Below are positions 11,566 through 19,268 of a stretch of DNA of 48,147 nt, in pieces; the first letter of the stretch is position 1, and each line of letters starts with the position of its first letter. A model generated the notes under the pieces. The model did not search any database. It saw only the letters and a program-made list of their open reading frames with translations, and had not been told where the DNA came from. Source of the stretch: Planctomycetales bacterium 71-10 (GTDB lineage Bacteria > Planctomycetota > Planctomycetia > Isosphaerales > Isosphaeraceae). The translations under genes were made by a program, and so were the position numbers. The DNA lies in NCBI GenBank assembly GCA_001898385.1, contig MKTT01000129.1, forward strand, positions 27,638-75,784, written 5' to 3'.

Positions 11566-12458
11566 GCGTCGCCGCGACGCCCCCCCAAGCGACCGCCCGG
11601 CCGGGCCGCCTCGGCGCGAGCGTCCGCCAGGCCTACGACCTGGCGATCGCCGGGGCGCTCGGGGCGTTGTTCGGGCTCTACCTGTACGTCGAGACCGTCG
11701 ACGCGAGGTCCGTCTACGTCCGCGACGCCTGGGCCGGCGCGATCATCGGCGGGGCGATCGGCTCGTTCCTCAACGCCTGGGGGCCGCTCCGCGACGGCTC
11801 GTGGCGGCGGGCGGCGCTGGCGACGGCCCGCGCCGCGCCCGCCTCGGCGATCGGCGGCGCGGCCGGCCTGGTCCTCGGCGAGCTGGTCATCGGCTACTTC
11901 CAGGGGGGCCTGATCGGCCGCGCCGCGTCGTGGGCCGTGCTCGGCCTGGGGATCGGGCTGGGGCAGGGGATCGCCGACCGCTCGCTGCAACGGTTGGCCT
12001 ACGGGCTGATCGGCGGCGGCCTCGGCGGGTTCGTCGGCGGCCTCTGCTTCGAGGCCCTGCGCGTCGCCCTGGGGAACCGCATCGGCCTGGGCCAGTCGCT
12101 CGGGATCGTGATCCTGGGCGCGGGGCTCGGGCTGTTCCTGGCGCTGGTGGAGCAGGCGTTGCGGCGGGCGTGGGTCCAGGTTGCCGGGGGGCGGCAGGAG
12201 GGCCGGATCTACCTCCTCGCCCGTCCCGCCTGCCGTCTCGGCCTGGACGAGCGCGCGGACGTCGGGATCTTCGGCGACTCGGCCGTCGAGCGGTCGCACG
12301 CCGAGATCGTCCGCCGCGGCGACGCCTACGTCCTGCGCGACCTCTCGCGCTCCGGCGCGACCCGCGTCAACGGCCGGGCCGCGCCCGGCGAGACCCGGCT
12401 GGCCGACGGCGACCGGATCGAGCTGGGCAAGACCCCCATGATCTTCCGACGGCGGTAG
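11562..12458 (+). CDS. Membrane protein with C-terminal FHA domain
   Basis: 298 residues. The N-terminal two thirds is Gly/Ala-rich with five to six predicted membrane helices (for example LAIAGALGALFGLYLYV, AGAIIGGAIGSFL, LGLGIGLGQGI, GIVILGAGLGLFLALV). From about residue 205 a cytosolic FHA domain follows (RIYLLARPACRLGLDERADVG, ERSHAEIVRRGDAYVLRDL, GATRVNGRAAP). The SHAEI and VNG blocks correspond to the phosphothreonine-binding loops. The start ATG overlaps the Hsp70-VWA stop (ATGA). It probably recruits phosphorylated partners to the membrane; no Ser/Thr kinase gene lies in the window. Confidence 0.87.
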   Translation: MSVAATPPQATARPGRLGASVRQAYDLAIAGALGALFGLYLYVETVDARSVYVRDAWAGAIIGGAIGSFLNAWGPLRDGSWRRAALATARAAPASAIGGAAGLVLGELVIGYFQGGLIGRAASWAVLGLGIGLGQGIADRSLQRLAYGLIGGGLGGFVGGLCFEALRVALGNRIGLGQSLGIVILGAGLGLFLALVEQALRRAWVQVAGGRQEGRIYLLARPACRLGLDERADVGIFGDSAVERSHAEIVRRGDAYVLRDLSRSGATRVNGRAAPGETRLADGDRIELGKTPMIFRRR

Positions 12459-12464
12459 CGAACC

Positions 12465-13907
12465 ATGCCCGTGACCGCGACCAAGACGCGCTGGATCCTC
12501 GAAATCGCCAGGGGCCGCGAGCCCGGCCGGCGGTACTCGCTCGAACGCGGCGAGACCACGATCGGCAACGGCCCCTGGGCGGCGTCGCACCTCAGCCTGG
12601 CCGATCAGGAAGGGGACTCCCCGCGCCGGATGGCCCCGAAGCAGGCCGCCCTCACGCTGGCCGGCGACCGCCTCACGATCCGGGACCTCGACAGCCCCGG
12701 CGGCACGTTCGTCAACCGCCAACGATTGTTCACCAATCAAGAGCGTGCCCTCGTCCCCGGCGACGTGATCCAGGTGGGCGCCGTCCAGCTCGCCGTGCGC
12801 GGCGAGGCGATCGAACGCCCCGCGGAGGAGCCCCCCGCGCCGCCGAACGGCCGTGCGACGCAGGCCCCGACGCCGCCGCCCGCCGCGAGGCCGGGCCCGC
12901 TCGCCGCGCCTTACGCCTTCGCCGACGGCGCGACGTGCCGGTCGTGGGACGACTTCCTGACGCTCTCGGCCCAGCGCTGGGCGACGGTCCGCGACGAGTT
13001 GGCCGCGGGGCGGATCGGCGAGCACCTGCGGCGACACGGCCGGGCCGACCTGCTCCCCCGTCGCGAGCCCGGCTGGTCTCCCGACGACGTGCTCGACGAC
13101 TGGCTCGGCCGCCTGCCGACCTCGAAGCCGAGCGGCCCCGAGCTGGACGTCGTCCCCGAGATCCTGTCGGTCCCCGCCAACGCGGCGGGGGGCGTATCGC
13201 GGCGGTCGTTCCGCGTGGCGAACGTGGGCTACCGCCTGCTCCGGCCGACCATCGCCGTGGAGACGGCCGCCGGCTTCGACGGGTCGATCCGCCTCGCGAC
13301 CGCTCCGGGCGGCCCGATCATCGACGAGGCCGAATACGTCGCGGAGATCGAGCCGCCCGAAGGGGCCGCGGGAGTCGACCTCGGCGCGGTGGTCGTGAGC
13401 GCCGGCGGCGTCTCGAAGCGGATCGAGATCCGGGTCGAACGCCCTCGGGTCGACGCGATCCCCGACGGGCCGACGCCTACGGGCCCGGGATGGTCGCCGG
13501 CCGGTCCCGTCGGCTCGGGCCTGTCCGGCGTCTCGGCCTGGCGACGCCTCTGGATGTTCCCGGCCGCCGCCCTGGCCCTCCGCGGGCTGGTCGGGTTGGG
13601 GGCGAGCCTGCCGTACCTGTCGAGCGGGGGCGAGTTGAAGCTCGCCGGGGCCGCGGCCCTGCCGACGCTCGCCGGGGCGGTGATCGGCTGGGCGGCCGGC
13701 GCCCGCGGAGGGTTCCGCGACGCCTTCGCCTCCGCGTTCGCCGGCGCCGTCGCCGCCGTCCTGGCCGCGGCCGTCGTCTTCGCGACGATCCGGAGCGTCG
13801 AGGGCGTGTTCGGGTCGCCTACGGTCTCGGCGCTGGCCCTGGGCTTCGGCCTGGCGCTGGCGTCGCTCGTCGCGTCCCCGCCGGCGGGGAAGGGGGGTGA
13901 GGGGTGA
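12465..13907 (+). CDS. FHA-like protein with helical module, beta domain and C-terminal membrane helices
   Basis: 480 residues, starting 6 bp after the previous stop. Residues 8-110 look like a degenerate FHA fold (YSLERGETTIGNG, IRDLDSPGGTFVNRQRL, PGDVIQVGAVQLAV), but the SxxH loop is not evident. After a Pro/Ala linker comes a helical block (SWDDFLTLSAQRWATVRDEL, IGEHLRRHGRADLL) resembling modules found in planctomycete Hsp70/kinase-associated proteins. A beta-sandwich (about 225-325) follows, and then about four membrane helices (about 365-470). Two proteins with FHA plus membrane domains in succession suggest hetero-oligomers. The stop overlaps a GTG (13904), from which the frame of the next VWA gene is also open. 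Confidence 0.78.
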   Translation: MPVTATKTRWILEIARGREPGRRYSLERGETTIGNGPWAASHLSLADQEGDSPRRMAPKQAALTLAGDRLTIRDLDSPGGTFVNRQRLFTNQERALVPGDVIQVGAVQLAVRGEAIERPAEEPPAPPNGRATQAPTPPPAARPGPLAAPYAFADGATCRSWDDFLTLSAQRWATVRDELAAGRIGEHLRRHGRADLLPRREPGWSPDDVLDDWLGRLPTSKPSGPELDVVPEILSVPANAAGGVSRRSFRVANVGYRLLRPTIAVETAAGFDGSIRLATAPGGPIIDEAEYVAEIEPPEGAAGVDLGAVVVSAGGVSKRIEIRVERPRVDAIPDGPTPTGPGWSPAGPVGSGLSGVSAWRRLWMFPAAALALRGLVGLGASLPYLSSGGELKLAGAAALPTLAGAVIGWAAGARGGFRDAFASAFAGAVAAVLAAAVVFATIRSVEGVFGSPTVSALALGFGLALASLVASPPAGKGGEG

Positions 13908-13928
13908 GGGACCGATCGGTTTTCCCAA

Positions 13929-13960
13929 CGTCCCCTCTCCCGCCGGGTGAGGGTCGCCGG
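13929..13960. repeat. REP-like half unit
   Basis: CGTCCCCTCTCCCGCCGGG followed by TGAGGGTCGCCGG; the first 19 bases are shared with the unit at 24394-24420. It forms a CCCTC/GAGGG hairpin. Confidence 0.4.
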
Positions 13961-14013
13961 AGCGCCGAGGGCATGCCGGGCGCAAGATCCCCGCACAGAC
14001 CGACGCCAAGCGG

Positions 14014-14170
14014 CCTTCTCCCCTTGAGGGAGAAGGTGGCCGAAGGCCGGATGGGGGGTCGACCGCCTTCGCTACCCCATCGAGGCGAGGGCTTGCGATG
14101 TCCGACGGCCCCCGGTCGCGCCACCCCTCATCCGGCCCTGCGGGTCACCTTCTCCCTCAGGGGGAGAAGG
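14014..14170. repeat. REP doublet (REPIN-like element), diverged copy
   Basis: The left arm CCTTCTCCCCTTGAGGGAGA plus AGGTGGCCGAAGGCCGGATG is mirrored on the right by CCTCATCCGGCCCTGCGGGT plus CACCTTCTCCCTCAGGGGGA. Each arm contains two short hairpins. The layout equals that of the 184-bp elements at 25907 and 34833, but the sequence has diverged and the centre is shorter. It lies between the FHA gene and the VWA signal-peptide region. Confidence 0.65.
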
Positions 14171-14239
14171 GTTCGATCGCCCCGGCCGTCCCGAGATCCG
14201 GCGACCCTCACCCAGCCCTCCGGGCCGTGCTACCACACC

Positions 14240-15274
14240 ATCCGATTCGCATTTCTTCGCCTCCCCCTCCTCGCGCTGGCGATCCTCCTCGCCCAATCCG
14301 CCCGCGCCCAGGAGGCGCCGGGCGAGCCCGACGACCTTTCCGTCGTCGTCACCGGCGCGAGCCAGGACGACTTCCCGCGGATCGGCGTGCAGTTCGAGCT
14401 GAGGCGCAAGGACGGGACGTTCGTCCGCGACGCGAAGCGGGACGAGTTCCGCGTGACCGAGGAGGGCGCGGAGCGGCCGATCCTGGAGTTCCAGGCGCCC
14501 GTCTCCACGGAGGAGGTGCCGACGACCATCGTCCTCGTCGTCGACCGCAGCGGCAGCATGAACGAGGAAGGCCGGATGCCCTCGCTCAAAGGGGCCGTGG
14601 CGCGGTTCGTGGAGAAGATGCCGCAGGGCTCGAAGGTCGCCGTGATCGCGTTCAGCGGGCAGGTCGAGGTCGCATGCCCGTTCACCACGGATCGCAGGAA
14701 GGTCCGCGCGGCCGTCGACGAGATGTTCGCCGACGGCGCGACGCGCTTCTACGACGCCGTGGCCGAGGCCGTCGACCTGCTCCAGGAGCAGAGGGGCCGC
14801 CGCGCCATCATCGCGCTGACCGACGGCCAGGACACCCACAGCCAGGTCGCCCTGGAGGACGTCGCCGCGAAGGCCCGCGAACTCGGCCTGCCCATCTACA
14901 CGTTAGGCTTCGGCAATGAGCAGGAGATCGCCGCCCGCGAATTGAAGGCGATGGCCAAGGCCACCCGCGCCGAGTATTACCCGGCGCGACGGTCCGAGGA
15001 GCTGCGGAAGGTCTACGAGGCCATCGCCGAGCGCATCGGCGCGGGCTACTCGCTGGCCTACCAGAGCGACCGCCGCATCCCCGACGGCACGCTACGGCCG
15101 GTGCAGGTCTTCTACAAGGCGGTCAAGACGGCCGGGACCACGGCCGTCTTCATCCCCGGCATGGTCGCGCCGGCCGCGGGCTGGTCGCCGCTGTTCCTGG
15201 CCCTGGCCGGGGGCCTCGCCGCGCTGGCGGTCCTGCCGGCGCGGCTGAGGCGAGGGACGGCGATCAGACCGTGA
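14240..15274 (+). CDS. VWA-domain protein with signal peptide and C-terminal membrane helix
   Basis: About 344 residues from the signal peptide onward. The hydrophobic core LRLPLLALAILLAQSARA is followed by a beta domain (VQFELRRKDGTFVRDAKRDE, like VWFA-related proteins) and a VWA domain with a full MIDAS (VLVVDRSGSM, Asp102; GATRFYDAV; LTDGQDTH). It ends in a membrane helix (LFLALAGGLAALAVLPARL). The start is problematic. The natural first codon of the signal peptide, at 14240, is ATC; no ATG, GTG or TTG is in frame between 14054 and the VWA core. The frame is open back to ATG 14051 and GTG 13904. It lies just past the Hsp70/FHA operon and is likely its periplasmic partner. Confidence 0.75.
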   Translation: MRFAFLRLPLLALAILLAQSARAQEAPGEPDDLSVVVTGASQDDFPRIGVQFELRRKDGTFVRDAKRDEFRVTEEGAERPILEFQAPVSTEEVPTTIVLVVDRSGSMNEEGRMPSLKGAVARFVEKMPQGSKVAVIAFSGQVEVACPFTTDRRKVRAAVDEMFADGATRFYDAVAEAVDLLQEQRGRRAIIALTDGQDTHSQVALEDVAAKARELGLPIYTLGFGNEQEIAARELKAMAKATRAEYYPARRSEELRKVYEAIAERIGAGYSLAYQSDRRIPDGTLRPVQVFYKAVKTAGTTAVFIPGMVAPAAGWSPLFLALAGGLAALAVLPARLRRGTAIRP

Positions 15275-16502
15275 TGACGTCGTGCTTGATGAACGGGCCC
15301 TTCCCCTGACCTTCCAGCAGGTAGGCCCCCAGGCCGAGCGTCGCGGCCAGGGCGATGTGCTGCGGCTGGCGGACGTCGAACCCCTCGATGCCCGTCGGGT
15401 CGATCGCCGTCTTGCCCGAGGCGGCGACGGGGGGCAGCCCCTCCAGCTTCCGCTTGGCGTCGATCAACTGCCACTCGATCCGGTCGAGCGCGACGGGGTC
15501 GGTGGCCAGGAGCAGGGCGTTGTTGTCCCACGACCAGCGGCCTTCCTGCTGGGACATCGGCCCGCCGTGGTAGATCCCGCGCACGCCGTCCATGATCTGG
15601 AGGACGAACTTCGACCTCAGCATCGGGTGGCTGACCACCTGCGGGATGAACTGGTTGCAGACGTTGGTGAAGTGGTTGGCGTGCGACCGCGCCACGTTGT
15701 TCACCGACCCGTGGCTGATGTTCTTCAGCGCCCCGGTCACGCCGGCCGAGCGATGGTCCTTCAGGCAGGGGATCGCCACCACCTTGTTGACGACCTTCGT
15801 CAGCAGTTTGCCCAGATGGGATCGATACTGGCGGTCGTCCTTCGGGTCCTCGCCGTAGTGGATGAGGTCCATCTGGATGTAGGCGTCGCGGTCGTAGCCG
15901 GCGATGGGATCGTCCTTGAAGCCCTCGAACTCCATCTGGGTCTGCGGCGCGCCGGCGGCGGTCAGCCCGCCCCAGCGGACGCCTTCCGGGAGGATTTCGT
16001 GATAGCGGGCCGTGTTCATCTCGGAGCGGAACCGCTCGTAGACGAAGATGTCCGTCGCCTTCACGCCGGCCGCCTTCAGGCCCTCGATGGTCTCCAGCAC
16101 CAGCTCGTGCGAGGAGTAGGCGTGAGGGTAGCCGTTGGGGACGACCTTGATGCCGACGACGTCGCCCGGCTCGAAGAAGGTCTTCCACGCCTCGACGGCG
16201 TCGTCGGCCCCGGTGAGCGAGGCGAGGCCCCGGTCCAGGCTGGCCTTGATCGCGGCCCGGTCCTTCCGGCCCCCCTGGATCATGGACCTGTTCTGGACCT
16301 CGACGACGCGGCCGGGGTAGAGACCGGGGAGGTCGAACTTGCTCGTCTCGACCTTCGGCCCGTGGGCCGTCGCGCCGGCGACCGCCGCGGGCCCGTCCGC
16401 CCTCGTCGGCTTGCCGGCCAGCCACGGCGAAGCCGCCGCCACGGCCGCCGCCCCGAGGAACCCGCGCCGCTTCAAGGTGCCGCAGGGATAACGGTCGCTC
16501 AT
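15264..16502 (-). CDS. DUF362 domain protein with Tat-type signal
   Basis: 412 residues. The N-terminus has a twin-arginine signal (LKRRGFLGAAAVAAASPWLAG), so the folded protein is probably exported by Tat. The body matches DUF362 proteins: EPGDVVGIKVVPNGYP, LEDHRSAGVTG-type text (here CLKDHRSAGVTGALKNISHG), VVNKVVAIPCLKDH and DPVALDRIEWQ. DUF362 members are often linked to iron-sulfur or anaerobic metabolism, but no ferredoxin-type Cys cluster is present here. The ATG at 16502 was chosen because it starts the signal; the frame is open further upstream. It is convergent with, and overlaps by 11 bp, the VWA gene. Confidence 0.85.
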   Translation of the reverse strand: MSDRYPCGTLKRRGFLGAAAVAAASPWLAGKPTRADGPAAVAGATAHGPKVETSKFDLPGLYPGRVVEVQNRSMIQGGRKDRAAIKASLDRGLASLTGADDAVEAWKTFFEPGDVVGIKVVPNGYPHAYSSHELVLETIEGLKAAGVKATDIFVYERFRSEMNTARYHEILPEGVRWGGLTAAGAPQTQMEFEGFKDDPIAGYDRDAYIQMDLIHYGEDPKDDRQYRSHLGKLLTKVVNKVVAIPCLKDHRSAGVTGALKNISHGSVNNVARSHANHFTNVCNQFIPQVVSHPMLRSKFVLQIMDGVRGIYHGGPMSQQEGRWSWDNNALLLATDPVALDRIEWQLIDAKRKLEGLPPVAASGKTAIDPTGIEGFDVRQPQHIALAATLGLGAYLLEGQGKGPFIKHDVITV

Positions 16503-16904
16503 CGGGCTCTCGTCCTCGAGTTGGCGGATGGGATGCGGGCCTGCGCCGCTCGACGTGGGCGTCGGCGGTCCAGGATAAATCGGCCGATTCCGCCGAGTCC
16601 ATCGGAAAATCCGGCCGGGCCGCCCGCCGGGATGGGAAAGAGTCCATGGGACCTGATCGCAGGGGTCGGTTCCCCCAAGTTCTTGAGGAAGACCAGCGCC
16701 GGCCCGCGGGACGACCACACGAGCCCGGGCGTTACGCCCAGGACTTTTCGGACTCAGCCCAACAAGCACCGCGGATCGTCACTCCCTCAAGCCCAGTCGG
16801 GAGCCGTTAGACCCGGCGGTAAGTCGGCTCCGCTCCTGCGAATCACTCGCTTGATCTCAGTCCCCCGAAGGACTACAGTATTCCCCAGAAGGACTGAGCT
16901 GTGT
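16503..16904. other. 402-bp intergenic stretch between divergent genes
   Basis: It contains a possible -10 for the DUF362 gene (TATCCT on the minus strand, 16572-16577) and the ribosome-binding region of the toxin gene (AGAAGGA, about 16887). I see no gene, repeat or RNA structure I can defend. Confidence 0.4.
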
Positions 16905-17239
16905 GTGGAGATTGTATTCGACGACGAATTCGACTCCGAGTTTCAAACCTTCGCCCTGGCGGTCCAGGAAGCGATCACAGGGAAACTCGTGGCGTGAGAG
17001 CGATCGGCCCCAACCTCGGCCGTCCTCACGTCGACACGGTCCAAGGGTCGGCCTTCTCGAGCATGAAGGAGTTGAGGGTCCAGGTGAAGGGGGACCCCTG
17101 GCGTATCCTCTTCGCTTTCGATCCCCAGCGGCAAGCCATTCTGTTGGTCGGCGGGGACAAAGCGGGCGACAAGAGGTGGTATGCCAGGTTCATCCCCATC
17201 GCCGACGAGCGATACAGGCGACATCTAGGGAGGATTTGA
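16905..17239 (+). pseudogene. HigB/RelE-like toxin gene, frameshifted
   Basis: The first part (GTG start at 16905, preceded by AGAAGGA) encodes EIVFDDEFDSEFQTFALAVQ and ends at TGA 16995-16997. The second part, one frame over from 16997, encodes RAIGPNLGRPHVDTV, then SSMKELRVQVKGDPWRILFAF and DPQRQAILLVGGDKAGDK, the conserved core of HigB-type mRNA interferases. Restoring one base after GCG (16992-16994) would read KLVALRAIGPNLGRPHVDTV, a normal family sequence. Either the toxin is inactivated by a 1-base deletion or the base was lost in sequencing. The site has no slippery heptamer. The antitoxin follows 2 bp later and is intact. Confidence 0.8.
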
Positions 17240-17241
17240 CC

Positions 17242-17556
17242 ATGCCCGTTCGATTCGAGGATGTTTTGGCCAGGATGTCCCCCGAGAGCCAGGCCCGAGT
17301 GATGGCGGAAGGGGAACGAATCATCGCCGAATACAAAACGTTGCAGCAACTTCGCGAGGCTCAGAGCCACTCCCAAGAGGAGATCGCCCAAAAGCTGGGG
17401 GTCCAGCAGTCGGCGGTTTCCAAGATCGAGCGGAGGACGGACCTCTATCTCTCGACCCTTCGCAAGTATGTGGAGGCGGTGGGCGGGAAGCTGAAGGTTA
17501 CGGCCAAGTTCCCGGGCGGGGCCAGCGTGGTGATTGATCAGTTTACGGAGGAGTGA
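17242..17556 (+). CDS. XRE/HigA-type antitoxin, helix-turn-helix regulator
   Basis: 104 residues; GGGAGGA lies just upstream of the ATG. Residues 38-85 form a Cro/C1-type helix-turn-helix (REAQSHSQEEIAQKLGVQ, QSAVSKIERRTD, YLSTLRKYVEAVGG), with a short beta tail (KLKVTAKFPGGASVVIDQF) as in HigA antitoxins encoded downstream of their toxin. In this class the antitoxin binds the toxin and represses the shared promoter. Toxin-first order and the 2-bp gap agree with a HigBA unit. With the toxin frameshifted, the antitoxin may now act only as an orphan repressor. Confidence 0.86.
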   Translation: MPVRFEDVLARMSPESQARVMAEGERIIAEYKTLQQLREAQSHSQEEIAQKLGVQQSAVSKIERRTDLYLSTLRKYVEAVGGKLKVTAKFPGGASVVIDQFTEE

Positions 17557-17652
17557 CGTCCTGGAGGACAACTCGCAAGGAGACCAGGCTGCATCGAAAT
17601 CAGACGCTCCTCGCTCAGTTCCCCGCGAATCGACGCAAGTCTTTCAAGGAAA

Positions 17653-17744
17653 CGGTGGCCCGGCCGGACGTCCATCCGGGTCGAGCGACGGCCGTCCCCG
17701 TCCCCCGCCTTTCGACGCCCGGCCGGGCCGGCCGGGCCACCGTC
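17653..17744. repeat. 16-bp perfect inverted repeat in a larger imperfect palindrome
   Basis: ACGGTGGCCCGGCCGG (17653-17668) is perfectly mirrored by CCGGCCGGGCCACCGT (17729-17744) with a 60-base loop. Flanks from about 17605 to 17795 continue the symmetry imperfectly (TCCTCGCTCAGTT on the left, the complement of TCCTCACTCAACT on the right). It lies between the convergent antitoxin and rarA genes and may act as a bidirectional terminator or be a small mobile palindrome. Confidence 0.55.
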
Positions 17745-17785
17745 CTGGTTCGATCCTGGTGGAGTTGAGTGAGGACTCTCCGAAA

Positions 17786-19093
17786 TCAGGGCTCGTAATA
17801 AGTCCGCCCGCGCAGCGAGGGGGGGAGGCATTCCATCTTCCCCCGGGCCTCCGGGTCGTCGTGGACGTAGCGGTAGCCCTCGCCGTAGCCCTCGGATTTC
17901 ATGAGCGAGGTGACGGCGTTGCGGAGGTGGAGCGGGACGGGCTCGCGGGCGGTGGCGGCGGCGTCGGCCGCGGCGGCGAAGTAGGCGCGCTTGATCGCGT
18001 TCGACTTGGGCGCCCGGGCCAGGAGGATCGTGGCCTGGGACAGGGGATACAGCCCTTCCGGCAGCCCGATCATCTGGACCACCTGCGCCGCCGAGGCCGC
18101 CTGGACCATCGCCCGGGGGTCCGCCATGCCGACGTCCTCCGACGCGAAGATGCACTGCCGACGCGCGATGAACACCGGGTCGGCCCCCCCCTCGATCAGC
18201 CGGGCCAGCCAGTACAGGGAGGCGTCGACGTCGGAGTTGCGCAGGCTCTTGATGTACGCGGAGATGAGGTTGTAGTGCTCCTCGCCCCCCTTGTCGTAGG
18301 CGTAGCGGGCCCGGCCCAGGGCCTCGGCGAGCGTCTCGCGGTCGACGGCGCGCGAGCCGTCGGCGGCCGGCTCGGTCGCCAGGACGGCGGCCTCCAGGGC
18401 CGTGAGGGCCACGCGGGCGTCGCCGGCCGCGCCGCGGGCGAGGCGGTCCAGCTCCTCGTCGGAGACCGACGGATTCAGGTCGGCCAGGCCGCGGTCGGCG
18501 TCGGCCAGCGCGCGGCGGAGCAGGGCCAAAACGTCGGCGGGGGCCAGCGGCTGCAAGGTCAGGACGCGGGCCCGCGAGAGCAGCGCGGCGTTGACCTCGA
18601 ACGACGGGTTCTCGGTCGTCGCGCCGATCAGGACGACGGTGCCATCCTCCACCGCGGGGAGCAGGGCGTCCTGCTGCGACTTGTTGAAGCGGTGGATCTC
18701 GTCGACGAACAGCGTGGTGCGGCGTCCGCGGCGGCGGGCTTCGCGGGCCTCGGCGATGGCCTCGCGCAACTCCTTGACGCCGGAGAGAACGGCCGAGAGC
18801 GGCACGAACCGCGCCCCGCCGGCCGTCGCCAGCAGCCGAGCCAGGGTCGTCTTCCCGGTCCCCGGCGGGCCCCAGAGGATCAGCGACGGCAGCGCCGCCT
18901 TCCCGCCGACCAGGCGGCGGATCAGCTTGCCCTCGCCCAGCAGGTGCCCCTGGCCGACGTACTCGTCCAGGCTCCGGGGCCGCATCCTCTCGGCCAGCGG
19001 CGCGTCGGCCGGGGGCCCGGCCTCGTGCGGTTCCCCGTCCGCTCCCGGCTCGTCCGCCCGCCCGAACAGCGAGCCTGTCGATTCGCGTCGCAT
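17786..19093 (-). CDS. rarA: Replication-associated recombination protein RarA (MgsA), AAA+ ATPase
   Basis: 435 residues, standard length. It begins with an unstructured leader, then PLAERMRPRSLDEYVGQGHL. Walker A is GPPGTGKTT (75-83) and Walker B LFVDEIHRFNKSQQDALLPAVEDG; sensor 1 is IGATTENPSFEVN. The C-terminal tetramerisation and clamp-loader-like region shows KGGEEHYNLISAYIKSLR and ASEDVGMADPRAM. It acts at stalled forks with SSB. Its candidate promoter, GTGTTATGATG at 19141-19151 on the minus strand, is the best extended -10 match in the window (TATGAT), about 48 bp from the ATG. Confidence 0.96.
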   Translation of the reverse strand: MRRESTGSLFGRADEPGADGEPHEAGPPADAPLAERMRPRSLDEYVGQGHLLGEGKLIRRLVGGKAALPSLILWGPPGTGKTTLARLLATAGGARFVPLSAVLSGVKELREAIAEAREARRRGRRTTLFVDEIHRFNKSQQDALLPAVEDGTVVLIGATTENPSFEVNAALLSRARVLTLQPLAPADVLALLRRALADADRGLADLNPSVSDEELDRLARGAAGDARVALTALEAAVLATEPAADGSRAVDRETLAEALGRARYAYDKGGEEHYNLISAYIKSLRNSDVDASLYWLARLIEGGADPVFIARRQCIFASEDVGMADPRAMVQAASAAQVVQMIGLPEGLYPLSQATILLARAPKSNAIKRAYFAAAADAAATAREPVPLHLRNAVTSLMKSEGYGEGYRYVHDDPEARGKMECLPPSLRGRTYYEP

Positions 19094-19140
19094 GATGGCG
19101 TCCCCGCCTCGACCTCGGTCCTTCGTCTGTCCAATCGTCC

Positions 19141-19151
19141 ATCATAACACA
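19141..19151 (-). promoter_or_regulatory. Candidate extended -10 for rarA
   Basis: The minus strand reads GTGTTATGATG. TGTTATGAT matches the TGnTATAAT extended -10 at 5 of 6 hexamer positions and lies about 48 bp upstream of the rarA start. Confidence 0.55.
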
Positions 19152-19268
19152 GGAAGGACGGATGAAAAAACGCTCACGGACGTCGCCGGGCCGGCTTCGC
19201 CTGCGTCTACCCGTCGCGCGGCCTTCATGTCGCGATCGCGCCGGGACGACCTTATCAAGGGAGCGACG

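Larger units (their letters stand above)
13908..14239. other. 332-bp REP-filled stretch upstream of the VWA gene
   Basis: It is composed mainly of the REP-like half unit and the diverged REP doublet. The reading frame of the downstream VWA protein stays open through it from a GTG at 13904, but the translation is Arg/Pro-rich low-complexity sequence derived from the repeats. An extended -10-like GTGCTACCAC sits at 14227-14236. Confidence 0.5.

Noticed and set aside
16985..17000. Programmed frameshift in the HigB-like gene
   Set aside because: There is no slippery X-XXY-YYZ heptamer or downstream stem at CTC GTG GCG TGA; a lost base is simpler.
17730..17765. tRNA T-loop-like GGTTCGATCC
   Set aside because: The stem around it pairs poorly, and no D-arm, anticodon arm or acceptor stem can be built.
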